Notes: a model not told the origin generated them from the sequence alone. A stretch of 64,000 bases of DNA from Pogonophryne albipinna (GCA_028583405.1 CM053253.1:7460219-7524218); one strand, 5' to 3'; counted from the stretch's first letter, positions 20,452 to 31,026 are shown. Numbers and translations are program-made.

Positions 20452-22047
20452 TCAGTTTGCAGCGTTTTGTACACACACATCCCTATCAGACTTTGAAGGG
20501 GAGGGAGGACCCACCACCCTGCTCCTCTCATCATAGGAGGCCAGGGTGAGGGCTACACTGTAAGCCGGGGGAGATGGTGCGCATCTCTGCTTCGGTGATT
20601 TTGGTGGGCGTCGTTGAGGGGCGGGGGTAAAGGACATGCTGCCAATCCTGCGTGTCGCCTTCATGTGGTCATCGAACTCCAGGGGGGTGGGCGAGGGTGA
20701 AAGGGTGAGCGGAGAGTAGAGAGAGCTGGGGGATGAATGAAGAGTATCCTCAAAGGCGTTGACAGGGAGGGTGACGGGCAGTGGAGACTCCTCCATTTGT
20801 GTCATAGGTCTCCCATAATCAGAACATTCCTCAGGCGGGTGCAGTGATACTTCTTCAGGGTTTTCTGCGCGATGTGTTGTGTCTTTCTTCTGTTTTGATT
20901 CCTCTTGCTGCTTGTCCTTGGCAGAGGGAACAGATTGATGACGCAGGCAGTTGAATATGTTAGAGATAAACAATTTCACTCCTGACTTGTTCAGGCAAAC
21001 TCCATTTGCCTTGAAAAGATGTCTGCGATCCCAGAAAAAGTTAAAATTGTCAATAAAATGGACAGAATGGTCAGTACAGACAGTTGAAAGCCAGGTGTTC
21101 AGTGCAAACAATCTGCTGAATCTCTCCACTCCTCTTCTGACTGGCGGTAGAGGGCCACTGATGAACACCTCTGCATTTAGAGAGCTGACAGTTTCCAACA
21201 AACATTTAAAGTCTTCTTTCAGCACTTCTGACTCTTGTTTCACAACATCATTTGTTCCAATGTGCAGTACCACATTCTTCACAGTCGGATGTTCAGCCCC
21301 AATATGCAGGATCTTCTCAGCCAAGTCAGATACCACATCCTTGGGAAAACAGAGTACTTTGGTGTTGTTCTTACTACACATACCTTTTACATCTCTTACA
21401 GCAGAGTCCCCCACAATCAGAGTTTCAGGCCCAGTCGTTAGCTTTCCCTCTAGCCTTTTACTTTTGGAGTAGCTATTGGTCCTTACCCTGCTGTGTGAAG
21501 AGGACAGGTTATCCAGGTCATCAGAAAGAGATCTCCGGCTCTCGGTCAGCGGAGCGTATCTGTTCTGGATTGGCACACTTGGTGGTTTAGGAGGATTTTT
21601 TGTAGTTCTTCCTTTAGCAGCTGTCCACTGCTGTTTCCTAGTAGGAACAGGGGTTGAAGAGGCGCTCTTCCTGGGTGATAACAATGCAGGCCAGCCGGTC
21701 GCATCACAGATTTCTGAGCGCTGGGCTCTGCCTGTTATCCGTCCTCCCAAATCCCATGGAAATGATTTACTCCTAGGCTTTGCACCCAGAGAGTTCCAGG
21801 GAGGACTACCACTTGTAGATTTATTACCCAGTACACAGCCCTCCTGTTCCTTGGAATCCGTGTAGCTGCTAACTAGCTGTGAGTTAGCATACCCTTTTCC
21901 ATTATTTTGCAACACTGGTAAAGTGGTGTCATTCCCACGACATAGTCCATTCACTTCCCCGTTAACTTCCAACCGTTGCATTTTCATTTCCAACACAGCC
22001 ATCTTCTGTATACGTTTTTGGAAGTCATCTGTAGAGAACGGAGGCAT
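20452..22047 (-). CDS. L2 ORF1 protein with SGNH/esterase-like domain (intact)
   Basis: Intact 531-residue ORF from ATG at 22047. The N-terminus (about 1-40) is short and charged, residues 60-200 are low-complexity Ser/Pro/Lys, and about 205-380 show an SGNH-hydrolase-like layout: LIVGDSAVRDVKG (nucleophile-Ser block), VVLHIGTNDVVKQ (Gly/Asn block) and ISGPLPPVRRG. The C-terminal 150 residues are Pro/Ser-rich. Esterase-like ORF1 proteins are known from CR1/L2-group LINEs, with unclear roles (RNA or membrane handling has been suggested). It lies 5' of ORF2 on the same strand, separated by about 55 bp. Confidence 0.85.
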   Translation of the reverse strand: MPPFSTDDFQKRIQKMAVLEMKMQRLEVNGEVNGLCRGNDTTLPVLQNNGKGYANSQLVSSYTDSKEQEGCVLGNKSTSGSPPWNSLGAKPRSKSFPWDLGGRITGRAQRSEICDATGWPALLSPRKSASSTPVPTRKQQWTAAKGRTTKNPPKPPSVPIQNRYAPLTESRRSLSDDLDNLSSSHSRVRTNSYSKSKRLEGKLTTGPETLIVGDSAVRDVKGMCSKNNTKVLCFPKDVVSDLAEKILHIGAEHPTVKNVVLHIGTNDVVKQESEVLKEDFKCLLETVSSLNAEVFISGPLPPVRRGVERFSRLFALNTWLSTVCTDHSVHFIDNFNFFWDRRHLFKANGVCLNKSGVKLFISNIFNCLRHQSVPSAKDKQQEESKQKKDTTHRAENPEEVSLHPPEECSDYGRPMTQMEESPLPVTLPVNAFEDTLHSSPSSLYSPLTLSPSPTPLEFDDHMKATRRIGSMSFTPAPQRRPPKSPKQRCAPSPPAYSVALTLASYDERSRVVGPPSPSKSDRDVCVQNAAN

Positions 22048-22440
22048 TTTGCTACCAACTAGCTTAAGCTAAATAGCATGCAGTAGCCTACCAGGCTTTA
22101 GCTGTTGCTAGGCCACGCTACTGTAAGACTGAGGTCGTCGTAAAAATGTTGAAATATGGCTGAAACCCTCCGTCTATTTACGAAGATGAACTGTCCCAGT
22201 GATAAGTTAATGTCCAGGAGCCGCTGCTCGAAGTTTTCAGAGAATAAGAATAGGAAAATCAGCATAAAAAGTAAGCAGAGGCAAGAGCAAGCAGAAAAGC
22301 GTCTGCACTGTAAGAAAGATAAGAAAGACAGGACTATAAAAAAATTAAAGACCACAATAATAAGAGTGGTAACGATTTTCTATCGTTATTATATATATAT
22401 ATTGCCACTGTTCTTTAATACTGACACCTAACTTGCACTA

Positions 22441-23393
22441 AGGTGTGTCTGCTGCTATATATATTGCCAGTTACATTGTTTTGAAACTACTTACACTTTA
22501 TTTTACATTTCACACTTTTATTTAACTTCAATTTACATGCATACGACACACCTGGAACAGCGTGATGCCGTTATTGTTATGTCTTGACTGTGCAATAAAA
22601 CAAACAAACTGGCGAAGCTTTATTTATTGTGTCCCACCCCAAATGTGCAGAATAGAAGAATGTGAGAGCAGACAGGTGTCGGTGGTTGAATTTATCTACA
22701 ATGTTGCAACCTTGTGCAGCAATGGCAGGGGCAGAAACACAAGTCTTACACACATAAACACAAGTAATTTATCATGTCATTTGTTTTAGATAAATAAGGG
22801 AAAAACACCAAACAAGGGTTAATGTCCTTTTCCAAAATCAGCCTGAGGGGGTAATATATAATAAATACATAAAGATAAAGTCCATTGTTATAATGGGGTA
22901 TTTTATTTGTAAATTACCCTTATGAACTCCATCATGTCTGAGGTCGGAAAGTAAACAAACGCATCATACAGCGGGTGGGCTTTATACCCCCTCCCCCGTG
23001 TAGTTCTTCTTCTCTCGTTTTTTTTGTACTCGCCGTGAAGTGGTTTTGCGGCCTGCCAGTAAACCCAGAGAAGAAGAAGAAGACGAAGTGCCGTCAGCGT
23101 AATCTTGCCTCAGGGAAAGTACTGCGGTGTGAATGCGATTGGCACTAGCCCCCTGGCGGATTCAGTGCCGTGGTACTTTAGTGCCGGCACTAAAGTACGG
23201 CAAGTCCTGCGGTGTGAAAGCGGCTATAGATGCGATTGACTCTTAATAAATATGACATAATCATTTCAAATTTGTTCTAGCTTCTGTTTGGAATATAATA
23301 TATTGACATCATTTCCAAGTGTAAATCTGTACGGCTGGCGTGGATTGGTTGTGTGTTGTGTGCTGCTGGTGTCTATGTGTAGGTGCCACTTAC
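22441..23393. other. Non-coding stretch between the L2 and the lsamp-like exon
   Basis: Counterpart of 4767-5722. It holds AT-rich sequence, a GAAGAAGAAG tract and a MITE-like end at 23120-23230 (GTACTGCGGTGTGAATGCG). No gene recognised. Confidence 0.45.
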
Positions 23394-23481
23394 CTTGTAC
23401 AATGAGGTAGACCTGTGAGGTCTTGGGCTGCTGCTTCGTCTGTATGGAGCAGGTGTACGACCCCTCATCATACACATCCAC
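23394..23481 (-). pseudogene. lsamp: lsamp-like IgLON exon (end of first Ig domain), copy B
   Basis: An 88-bp exon with intact acceptor (GTATAG) and donor (GTAAGT); encodes [19 protein letters not shown] and [10 protein letters not shown]. The tyrosine-corner DEGSYTC and the disulfide Cys of the Ig V-type fold are present. It follows in phase 0 the split exon at 27868-27768/24290-24243 on the minus strand. The exon itself is undamaged, but the gene copy is broken by the Harbinger element and lies inside the hAT-bounded unit, hence the pseudogene label; an allele without the Harbinger could be functional. Confidence 0.75.
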
Positions 23482-24242
23482 CTATACACAATAACAAATA
23501 CAATATTGTTTTCATTAGTTTGAAAATATCTTATCATATGCCTGGCAGAGCATCTTATCCTCACTTATCTTCCTACATGTTACTTTTTCAAGATCCTACT
23601 CTATAATTTTTATTTTGACAAACATTCACAATATTCTCCAAATAAATATTTATGATTCTTCAGTGAAACAACGTTATACAGGAAAGTAGTCGAATTATCT
23701 CAATCAACTTTACAATATAATATGTTTTGATTATTATTAATTAATTCAACTTTAAGAAGTCAAAGCTTATAGACATGAGTAATGATCATCATTACATAAG
23801 ATAAGATCAGCATTTCAGCAGACCTCCCAGCATGGACAGTTTAGATGAGGTACTTAACCCTTTATGAAAACATGTATTATTTTTTAGTAAGACTTGCTGA
23901 ACTGATAATCAATGAAAACGATAACTTTAACATTCTGGGAGGATAATCTCATTTACTGTCTAGCAGAGGGTGCAGATACTGATACCAGTCTAACATTGGT
24001 TTATTTTCAAATGATTATTTATTGTTGTTAAAGCACAAAAAAGGGTTAAAATTAATAGATGAACACACAAAAAACAGATATGCTTATGAAGGTTATGTTT
24101 AATAATTTTTAAATGTAATCCTAAGGAGGAGAAACAAATGGTTCTTTCCCATCTTTAAATGCAGCTGTTATTAAATCTAACGATGAAATCAAAGAATAAA
24201 AAAAACAAAAACATTTTGGTCCGGTTTCTAGGTCAGTGTTAC
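23482..24242. other. Intron between two lsamp-like exons, copy B
   Basis: AT-rich intron, nearly identical to 5811-6571. No ORF or RNA gene recognised. Confidence 0.6.
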
Positions 24243-24290
24243 CTGCTGTATGCGCAGGCTGTACTCGAGCTGTCCTTTAGTCACCAGGAG
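24243..24290 (-). pseudogene. lsamp: lsamp-like exon, 3' part (downstream of Harbinger)
   Basis: Encodes LLVTKGQLEYSLRIQQ and ends at donor GTAAC. The other half of the same exon is at 27768-27868. Joining the halves gives an uninterrupted Ig-domain frame (SLDPRVD then LLVTKG), showing that the 3.5-kb transposon lies within a single coding exon. Confidence 0.72.
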
Positions 24291-24510
24291 TGGAGTGCAC
24301 CAGCTGGGCGTAAGCTGGGCGTATCTCTACGTCCGACGTAGAACCGAAGGTTAAGACCAAACTAAAGTTATGACTAGTGCACCACTTAGACTTAAGCCCG
24401 GTATGCGTTGCGCCCGGGTGTAACTTTTACGCCTAGTATGGAGCAGGCGTAAATCGGAAAGACAGACTAGTATCCATAGTAACGTAAAACAGGCAAGAAG
24501 GATATTAACG

Positions 24511-25619
24511 ATGGCAGGGCGTCTTGTTTACATGTTTAACAATGAAAGGGCATTAAGAAGAGAAAGAGTCGTCCGTGATCGAACAAACCCACTGGACATC
24601 TATTCAGACAGTGAACTGATAGAGAGGTTTCGTTTCGGCAGACAAGCCCTTTTTTGATTTAATCGAGGAGATCTCCCCTCAACTCCAGCACGGATCAGAT
24701 CGAAACGCTGCGCTCTCCCCAACCTTGCAGGTGCTGATTGCGCTCAGATTCTACGCGAACGGGGCCTTTCAAAATACTGTGGGAGACATGATTAATGTTC
24801 ATCGCACAACTGCATGTCGGGCTATAAGACAAGTTTCATTGGCCCAGCACCGCCTTAGGAACTATATTCACCTACCCACACAAGAAGAAGCAGCGAAATC
24901 CAGGCAAGATTTTTTGTTAAAATCAGGTATACCTGGTATTGTCGGATGCATCGACGGTACTCATGTTCGCATTCAGGCCCCCTCTGAACATGAGTATTTG
25001 TATGTTAATAGAAAGGGTTACCATTCTATAAATGTTCAAATTGTGTGCAACTCGGACATGGGCATTGTCGACCTCGTTGCAAGATGGCCTGGGTCGACCC
25101 ATGATGCTCGCATCCTGAGAGAGAGCGCCCTTCAACGGGAATTTGAGGCAGGGAGAGTGAATGGTCTTCTTCTCGGAGACAGTGGATACTGAAGCGCTGG
25201 CTAATGACACCTGTCATCGCAGAGAGAACTGCACAAGAGCGCCGCTATAACGAGAAGCATACACAAACGAGGAACATTGTAGAGCGCTGCATTGGAGTGC
25301 TCAAACGTAGGTTAGTAAGTCATTTTTATAATATATAAAAGGCCAGCCTTTTAATGTAGCCTAGATATAGGCTAAATTGTTTTTTGCTTTTTTTTGTAGG
25401 TTTCACTGCCTCCACAGTGAAATGCGAATGCACCCTGAGCGCGTCTGCGTGATCATTGCTGCCACTGCGGTGCTGCACAACATCTGTGTGAAAAAGAGAA
25501 TCCCCCTTCCGATGCAAGGAGAATTGGTACTGGAGGCGGATGAGAACCCTGTGGCTCCTGCTGGCATCCGTGAAGATATCGGTGGACGACCCCGCAATCA
25601 TATAATAAACAACCTATAG
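24511..25619 (+). pseudogene. Harbinger transposase (HARBI1-like), copy B
   Basis: Start MAGRLVYMFNNERALRRE at 24511. Two exons: 24511-25310 and 25400-25619, with an 89-bp intron (GTTAGT to TTTTGTAG). Catalytic layout of DDE_Tnp_4: GIVGCIDGTHVRI (Asp), GSTHDARILRES (Asp), GDSGY, NIVERCIGVLKRR (Glu). C-terminus [12 protein letters not shown]. Two single-base lesions: an extra T in the run at about 24650 and a missing base after GDSGY at about 25190. Otherwise complete, so recently inactivated. It cuts and pastes Harbinger DNA in the nucleus together with the Myb-like partner. Confidence 0.85.
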
Positions 25620-25708
25620 ACCTATATATTTGTAATATGAACGCTGTTTTTTTGCAATTGCATTTCAATAAGCTCCCTTTGTGACCACATATTTTCATTA
25701 GGCCTATT

Positions 25709-26090
25709 TTATTCAAAGAACACACACAAGAACATTAAATAACAACATTTTGGAGAACTATTAACATGAAATTGAGATAAAAAAACAAGTAGGCCTACAA
25801 CATGATTACAGAATGGTGAAACATTGTCTTCTTCAGTGATTAGTAGCTGATTCTTAAGAATGATTATTTGGAGTCTCAATTTCTCCTTCTCCAGCTCAAT
25901 TTTTTCGTGTTCCGCTCTCAATTTGACGGTCTCTACCTCCACACGAACGATTTCTTTCTCCGTCAGTTCCCGCTGTAGCTCTGACAAATCCCTCTTTCTC
26001 TTTCGGGGTGTGGCCATTTGGGATTCCCCTTGAGTCATCGCTGACGCTGTGGGTGTGGGAATTCCTTCTTCTCTGCGGTCCTCTGAGTCT
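25709..26090 (-). pseudogene. Harbinger accessory protein, C-terminal coiled-coil exon, copy B
   Basis: Minus-strand frame DSEDRREEG, then MTQGESQMATPRKRKRDL, then a heptad-rich stretch to IIILKNQLLITEEDN. The expected partner of Harbinger transposase is a Myb/SANT-type DNA-binding protein; only its coiled-coil tail is seen here, and a TTTTACAG acceptor-like site precedes it. The Myb exon has been lost from this element. Confidence 0.55.
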
Positions 26091-26653
26091 GTAAAATGGT
26101 AAAATGGCGTTGCTTGGCAACAATTACTGTTTTGCGTGTATTCACGTGGACGCGCATCTTAAGACCAGGCGCAGCTACGCCCAAGACTAGTCAGGCTTGG
26201 TGCACTCGGTGTAAATTCGAATCACTACGTCGGACGTAGCTAAGCCCGACGTTAGAGTTAAGCTCTACTTTTTTACGCCCACTTAGACTTAAGCCCTGTA
26301 TGCATTGCGCCCGGGTGTAACTTTTACGCCTAGTATGGAGCAGGCGTAAATCGGAAAGAGAGACTAGTATCCATAGTAACGTAAAACAGGCAAGAAGGAT
26401 ATTAAGATGGCAGGGCGTCTTGTTTACATGTTTAACAATGAAAGGGCATTAAGAAGAGTCTCAATTTCTCCTTCTCCAGCTCAATTTTTTCGTGTTCCGC
26501 TCTCAATTTGACGGTCTCCACCTCCACACGAACGATTTCTTTCTCCGTCAGAGGCGCGTCCACGTGAATACACGCGAAACAGTAATTGTTGCCAAGCAAC
26601 ACACGTCTACATAATTTAACACTCGAACTCCTCCATTCAGAGCAAACTAAGAC

Positions 26654-26917
26654 TTGGATAATGAAGTCAAGGATAACCGAAACCAAAAGAAGAGAAAAAT
26701 TACGCCCACACCCCGAAAAAGAAAGAGGGATTTTACAGAGCTACAGCGTGAACTGGTGGAGAAAGAGATCGTTCGTGTGGAGGTGGAGACCGCAAAACTG
26801 AGAGCGGAACATGACAAAATTGAGCTGGAGAAGGAGAAATTAAGACTCAAAATTATAATTCTTAAGAATCAGCAAAGAATCACTGAAGAGGACAATTTGT
26901 CATTCACCATTCTCTAA
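26654..26917 (+). pseudogene. Inverted accessory coiled-coil fragment
   Basis: An 87-codon open stretch with RKRKRDFTELQRELVEKE and KEKLRLKIIILKNQQ, homologous to the minus-strand ORF at 25709-26038 but on the other strand. It begins at a non-ATG codon. A fragment of the second Harbinger copy. Confidence 0.6.
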
Positions 26918-27289
26918 TCATATTTGTTGTACTTTTTTTTATCTCAATGTCATGTTAATAGTTCTCCAAATGTTATCTATGTTCTTGTGTGTGTTTTTTG
27001 AATAAAATAGGCTATAAAACGGCCTAATGAAAATATGTGGTCACAATGGGAGCTTATTGAAATGCAATTGCAAAAAAACAGCGTTCATATTACAAATATA
27101 CAGGGCTATATGTTGTTTATTGTGTGATTGCGGTTAACTCGTCCACCGATATCTTCACGGATGCCAGGAGGATTTTGCTGCTTCTTCTTGTGTTGGTAAG
27201 TGAATATAATTCCTAAGGCGGCGCTGGAGAGCCAAGGAAACTTGTCTAATAGCCCGACATGCAGTTGTGCGATGAACATTAATCATGTC

Positions 27290-27542
27290 TCCCACAGTAT
27301 TAAAGTAAAATCTGAGCGCAATCAGCACCTGCAAGGTTGGGGAGAGCGCAGCGTTTCTGTCTGATCCGTTCTGTTGTTGAGGGGAGATCTCCTCGATTAA
27401 ATCAAAAAGGGCTTGTCTGCTGAAACGAAACCTCTCTATCAGCTCACTGAATAGATGTCCAGTGGGTTTGTTCGATCACGGATGACTCTTTCTCTTCTTA
27501 ATGCCCTTTTGGTTACAACATGTAAACAAGACGCACTGCCAT
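27290..27542 (-). pseudogene. Inverted transposase 5' fragment of the second Harbinger
   Basis: Minus-strand copy of the transposase N-terminal region (leader, MAVRLVY then a stop, through the part equivalent to VLIAL near 27335). It resembles copy A (6840-7060) more than copy B in its details (GTTGTAACCAAAAGG). It ends at 27280-27290, where a rearranged segment begins. Confidence 0.6.
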
Positions 27543-27767
27543 AGTTATTTTCCTTCTTGCCTGTTTTACGTTACTATGGATACTAGTCTCTCTTTCCGAT
27601 TTACGCCTGCTCCATACTAGGCGTAAAAGTTACACCTGGGCGCAACGCATACAGGGCTTAAGTCTAAGTGGTGCACTAGTCATAACTTTAGTTTGGTCTT
27701 AACCTTCGGTTCTACGTCGGACGTAGAGTTACGACCAGCTTACGCCCAGCTGGTGCCCTCCACTCCT

Positions 27768-27868
27768 GATCTACTCTGGGGTCCAGAGACCACTTGTCCT
27801 GGCCGGCATAGATGATGTTGGATCTATTGAGCCAGGCCACTTTGGACACTTTGTCATCCACATAACAC
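27768..27868 (-). pseudogene. lsamp: lsamp-like exon, 5' part (first Ig domain)
   Basis: Starts after acceptor CCCTGCAG and encodes [17 protein letters not shown] followed by [16 protein letters not shown]: the B-to-D strands of an IgLON first Ig domain, including an N-glycosylation-type [12 protein letters not shown] and DKWSLDPRV are close to what I remember of LSAMP. The exon is truncated at 27768 by the Harbinger terminus; its remaining 48 bp are at 24290-24243. Confidence 0.75.
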
Positions 27869-27953
27869 CTGCAGGGACAAGAAGAACAAGTAGTGTTAAG
27901 GGAAGTTAAGTGAAATAAAAGCCGGGTTTACTTAAAAAAAGAAAGAAAATTAC

Positions 27954-27983
27954 GTGACATCTCCTTTAACAGTCAGCATATTC
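27954..27983 (-). pseudogene. lsamp: Possible 30-bp upstream lsamp-like exon
   Basis: Between an acceptor-like CATCCACAG and a donor-like GTAATT, a 30-bp stretch reads NMLTVKGDVT in a phase that joins to CYVDDK of the next exon. IgLONs have a similar (I/L)TV-GD-C beta strand at this point, but usually with more residues, and the exon is unusually short. Tentative. Confidence 0.3.
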
Positions 27984-28955
27984 CTGTGGATGAGGAAGGA
28001 CACCAGTATGCTGTTGTTTACTCCTTGTTGCAGACAGTCAGAACATTACTCCAAGAAAGCTCGAGCTAAGACAACTCGCACAGGAGGCATGGTAGCCGGG
28101 CGTCTGCCTAATGAATAAATGTAAATGTGAGAAGACGTCGGAATAAATGAGAAGGGATATCAGCCGTAATGCTAGCCGACAGTGGATGCGCCTCACATGC
28201 AAATTCTGATGACTCCGGTAGACCAGGCTGTGCACATGGCTGTGGAGTGTGTTGGGCCACAATGGAGCAGATTTGGGAGGCAGATGAGTGAGGCTGTCTT
28301 TGGCAGGTGACCCCGGGTGATGCACACAAGTGGTGGTGCAGTCACCCCTGCCTGTTACCCAGTGGGAGCTGGATGTCAGGTTTGTTGAAGGCTTGTACTC
28401 ACAGCTTGAATCCCTGTTGATGTTCCTTCCCTTTGTGTGGAGCCCAGATAACTCACTGTATTTATTGACTCGCTTTGACATCTACACTCTACTTTCTTCC
28501 CTCAGAAGTGAACAGCTTTAAAGGGATTACCCTTTTGTTTCAGATATCTTCAAAGCTTTAATTAAAATACTTTATAGTTATATGCATCCTAATCTTATGC
28601 AGACACATTTTCCTATATTGATGGAGAGCTAGTCTTTATGAACAACAATAAAATAACTATAAAAGTTTGGACTCCAATGGACACATCGGAAATACTAAAA
28701 TGGAGCCTGACTTACATTTTTTAAATCCATAAACAGTATTTCATTAAACAAGTTCTTAGATTTAACCTCTGCAAATCACCCATGAAGGGTAGGCCCCTTT
28801 GGTGTAATTCAGAATGTGTCCTTGTATTCAAGTCAAAACATCGCTGCTTTTAAAGAAACAAACAACATATTTTTACCAACATTGAAAATGAGTACAAATA
28901 TACACAGAACATGATGCTAAAATTGTCCTGCTAGATTCACAGTGACCTGAAGGAG
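27984..28955. other. No gene recognised
   Basis: Open frames of up to 147 codons occur on the minus strand (28481-28038) but their composition is not protein-like and I find no motif. No repeat recognised. Confidence 0.4.
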
Positions 28956-29640
28956 AGCGGAACTTTGCCAGGCTTCCATTTGTTAATATTTATTTTGGAT
29001 TCAACACCATGTAGCCTGTCATCCTCGCCAACAAACTGGTCACTCAAACACACTGAAAACCAACACAAGCTCACTACAAGGGTGTTTTCCTATCCCTCCT
29101 CCTGTTCATGCTCTATGGTGACTGTGAAAGCATCCATCCAAACTGCCAACTCATTAAATGTGCTGACTACACAGCGCTTCTCTCAGGCTCTGAGCTGGAA
29201 CACAGTTCTTCTCTATGATTTTAACGTTAAATGGTGCAACAATACAATGCTGGATTTCAATTTCACTCAGAGGTGGTTGGTGGTTGATTTCAGGATGCAG
29301 TCCAGACAAGGAGTTGGATGGTGTGAATATCTTGGAATCATCTTTGACATTTGAGCAAAACACAGAAGCATTATCAAGAAAGCAAACCTGCGTCAACATG
29401 CTATCAAGAACTGAATTCCAAAAACCCGTGTTTCTCCTTCACATGTTGGTTGCCATCACTCACTGTCATAACCAGAAACCGTCTCCATACCACAATTAAC
29501 ACCTGTTCCCAAAAAATCACTGGAGTGCACATTACGAAGCCTAGCCTCATTACTAGCTACCACTGCGTGTGCCTCGCATGTTTTAATGTTGTGAGACTAT
29601 GTGTGTCATCACAGCGTTAATTTGGCTCTCTGTTGAAAGA
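28956..29640 (+). mobile_element. Rex1-type LINE remnant (highly degenerate)
   Basis: Reading across frames shows reverse-transcriptase phrases in order: FNTM-PVILANKLVT (28996-29040), a C-L-S-P-L-L-F-M-L-Y-like block (about 29085-29120), a CADYTALL block (29155-29180, decayed F/YADD), WCNNTMLDFN (29235), LVVDFRM (29278), a KITGV block (about 29515). Many stops and frameshifts; old insertion. Family assignment is from the order of these phrases. Confidence 0.6.
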
Positions 29641-30961
29641 TGCTGTCACCTCAACAGCGCGCAAGATTCACAGTCACGGAGCTTAACAGGTTTGTAGTTC
29701 AGATCAAAATGTAGAGCCAGTGCAAAGGTGAGCATGGCAGTGGTGCATATAAGTAAACGGAAAGGTAATGAGGAAAGGACCTACAATTTATGCCATGGCC
29801 TGAATTGGTATTATAGCCTCTAGGTCTATGAGCAGCAGGGAAAAGCCCATGACATCATGTAGGATAACACCCATAATCTCCACCCACAGATCCAGATGCC
29901 TTCTTTCGTGGTGTAGCCTATACAGTTTCTCTAGAAATGGGCACAGAGCTCTGTTCATTCCATAAGACCTCCACTGGACTAAGGATCTCAAGAACAATAA
30001 TTAGCTCTATCTGGATCTGCCATGTAGTCTTTTCCCCTACTTATTATTTAATTTATCATTATTCTTTTTAATAACGACCTACTTACTTTTTAAATATAAC
30101 TGTACTATCAGCTCAACACAGTTCCATACAGCTATTTGCTTATAATTGTCTATAACTATTACTCATGCCTAAAATGGGTTCGCTTTCTTGGATTTATGAC
30201 GTTTATTGGATAAGGTGAATTGGAAGAGCCAGGTGACCGACATGTATTCAGTCCAGTCTATGACACTGTCCTGCAGTGTGGGACAAGGGGTCAACATTGC
30301 ATTTGTATACACTTTCCCTCTAAACCAGTGTTTCCATATTTTCTTTATTGTAAGAGCCCTCTTGTACTAAAAGGGTTTTAACATTACCAGATTGTTTGTT
30401 ATATAATTGTACGATGAAGCTGTTTTTAATTAGATTCATAACAAATAAATTGCTCACTTTGTGTAAAAGTTCTAATGCTGGGATTGATCATTCCACAACT
30501 CATTAGCGACAAAGCCCTACATTTGTGAAACACAAAGTGACAAGTTTAACAGCTTTTAGGGGATGGCAGTGAATCACTAAACTGTCCAGGCTGACTGTAC
30601 GGCTGCATCTTGTTGGTTTTCAATGAGCTTGCTTCCTTTCTCCCCTTATTATCTCCTGTCTCCCACCGTGAAGTAAATGGGAGGAGGTGAAAAAACGAAA
30701 GTACGTAAGTGAAGGACAGAGAGAGGAGACGTGAACAGAATCATGACACCAGTTTCCTTTGGTTGTGTCTTTCACAAACATACATTATACTTAATAAAGC
30801 ATTTTGATCGTTTACATTTAAACAGAATTGCGTTGCTAGGCAACAGCATGGGTCCATTCTTACTTCCTGTCAGCTGATGTCATTCACTGACATCAGCAAC
30901 ATTGGAACATTCAGATTATGACATCATCTTTGCATTGATGTGCATCAGAGCATCTGTCAGA
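29641..30961. other. No gene recognised
   Basis: Mostly AT-rich sequence with no convincing ORF, RNA gene or repeat boundary. Confidence 0.4.
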
Positions 30962-31026
30962 AGGCAAGGCAAGGCAAGGCAAGTTTATTTATATAGCACT
31001 TTTCAACACAAGGCAATTCAAAGTGT
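30962..31026 (-). repeat. Short L2 3'-tail fragment with AAGGC repeats
   Basis: Four AAGGC units followed by AAGTTTATTTATATAGCAC, identical over about 50 bp to the L2 3' end at 15846-15895. A severely 5'-truncated L2 insertion, antisense. Confidence 0.8.

Larger units (their letters stand above)
15846..22440 (-). mobile_element. L2-clade LINE, copy B (near full length, antisense)
   Basis: The minus-strand 3' end at 15846 has the fish L2 tail (TTGAATTGCCTTGTGTTGAA then GTGCTATATAAATAAACTTG). Going 5': reverse transcriptase 17627-16026, a hAT insertion 19141-17772, endonuclease 20397-19150, ORF1 22047-20452. The 5' boundary is uncertain (placed where recognisable element sequence fades). About 5.2 kb without the hAT. 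ORF1 and the RT frame are intact, but ORF2 has one in-frame TAA and the hAT insertion, so the element is not autonomous. Confidence 0.88.
24291..27767. mobile_element. PIF/Harbinger composite inserted in the lsamp-like exon
   Basis: Both ends read AGGAGTGGAGGGCACCAGCT inward (left end with one change). From the left: transposase gene 24511-25619 (+), accessory coiled coil 26090-25709 (-), an internal terminus near 26200-26278 (ACTACGTCGGACGTAGC), then a second member of the family in inverted order: coiled coil 26654-26917 (+), transposase start 27542-27290 (-). So it is two Harbinger copies fused or nested in opposite orientation. A 3-bp target duplication, usual for this superfamily, is not evident at the exon junction. 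Confidence 0.8.

Noticed and set aside
20951..21865. Plus-strand frames of 129-173 codons opposite L2 ORF1 (also 3281-4193)
   Set aside because: Antisense shadows of the esterase-like ORF1.
22156..22431. 91-codon Lys-rich plus-strand frame 5' of L2 ORF1 (also 4484-4759)
   Set aside because: On the opposite strand to the LINE, biased composition, no motif.
5723..27983. A functional lsamp gene
   Set aside because: Only three or four exon pieces of one Ig domain are present, one exon is cut by a transposon, and neither the signal-peptide exon nor other Ig domains or GPI-signal exon are visible.
28038..28481. 147-codon minus-strand frame after the lsamp-like exons
   Set aside because: Composition not protein-like, no splice or start context, no recognised domain.
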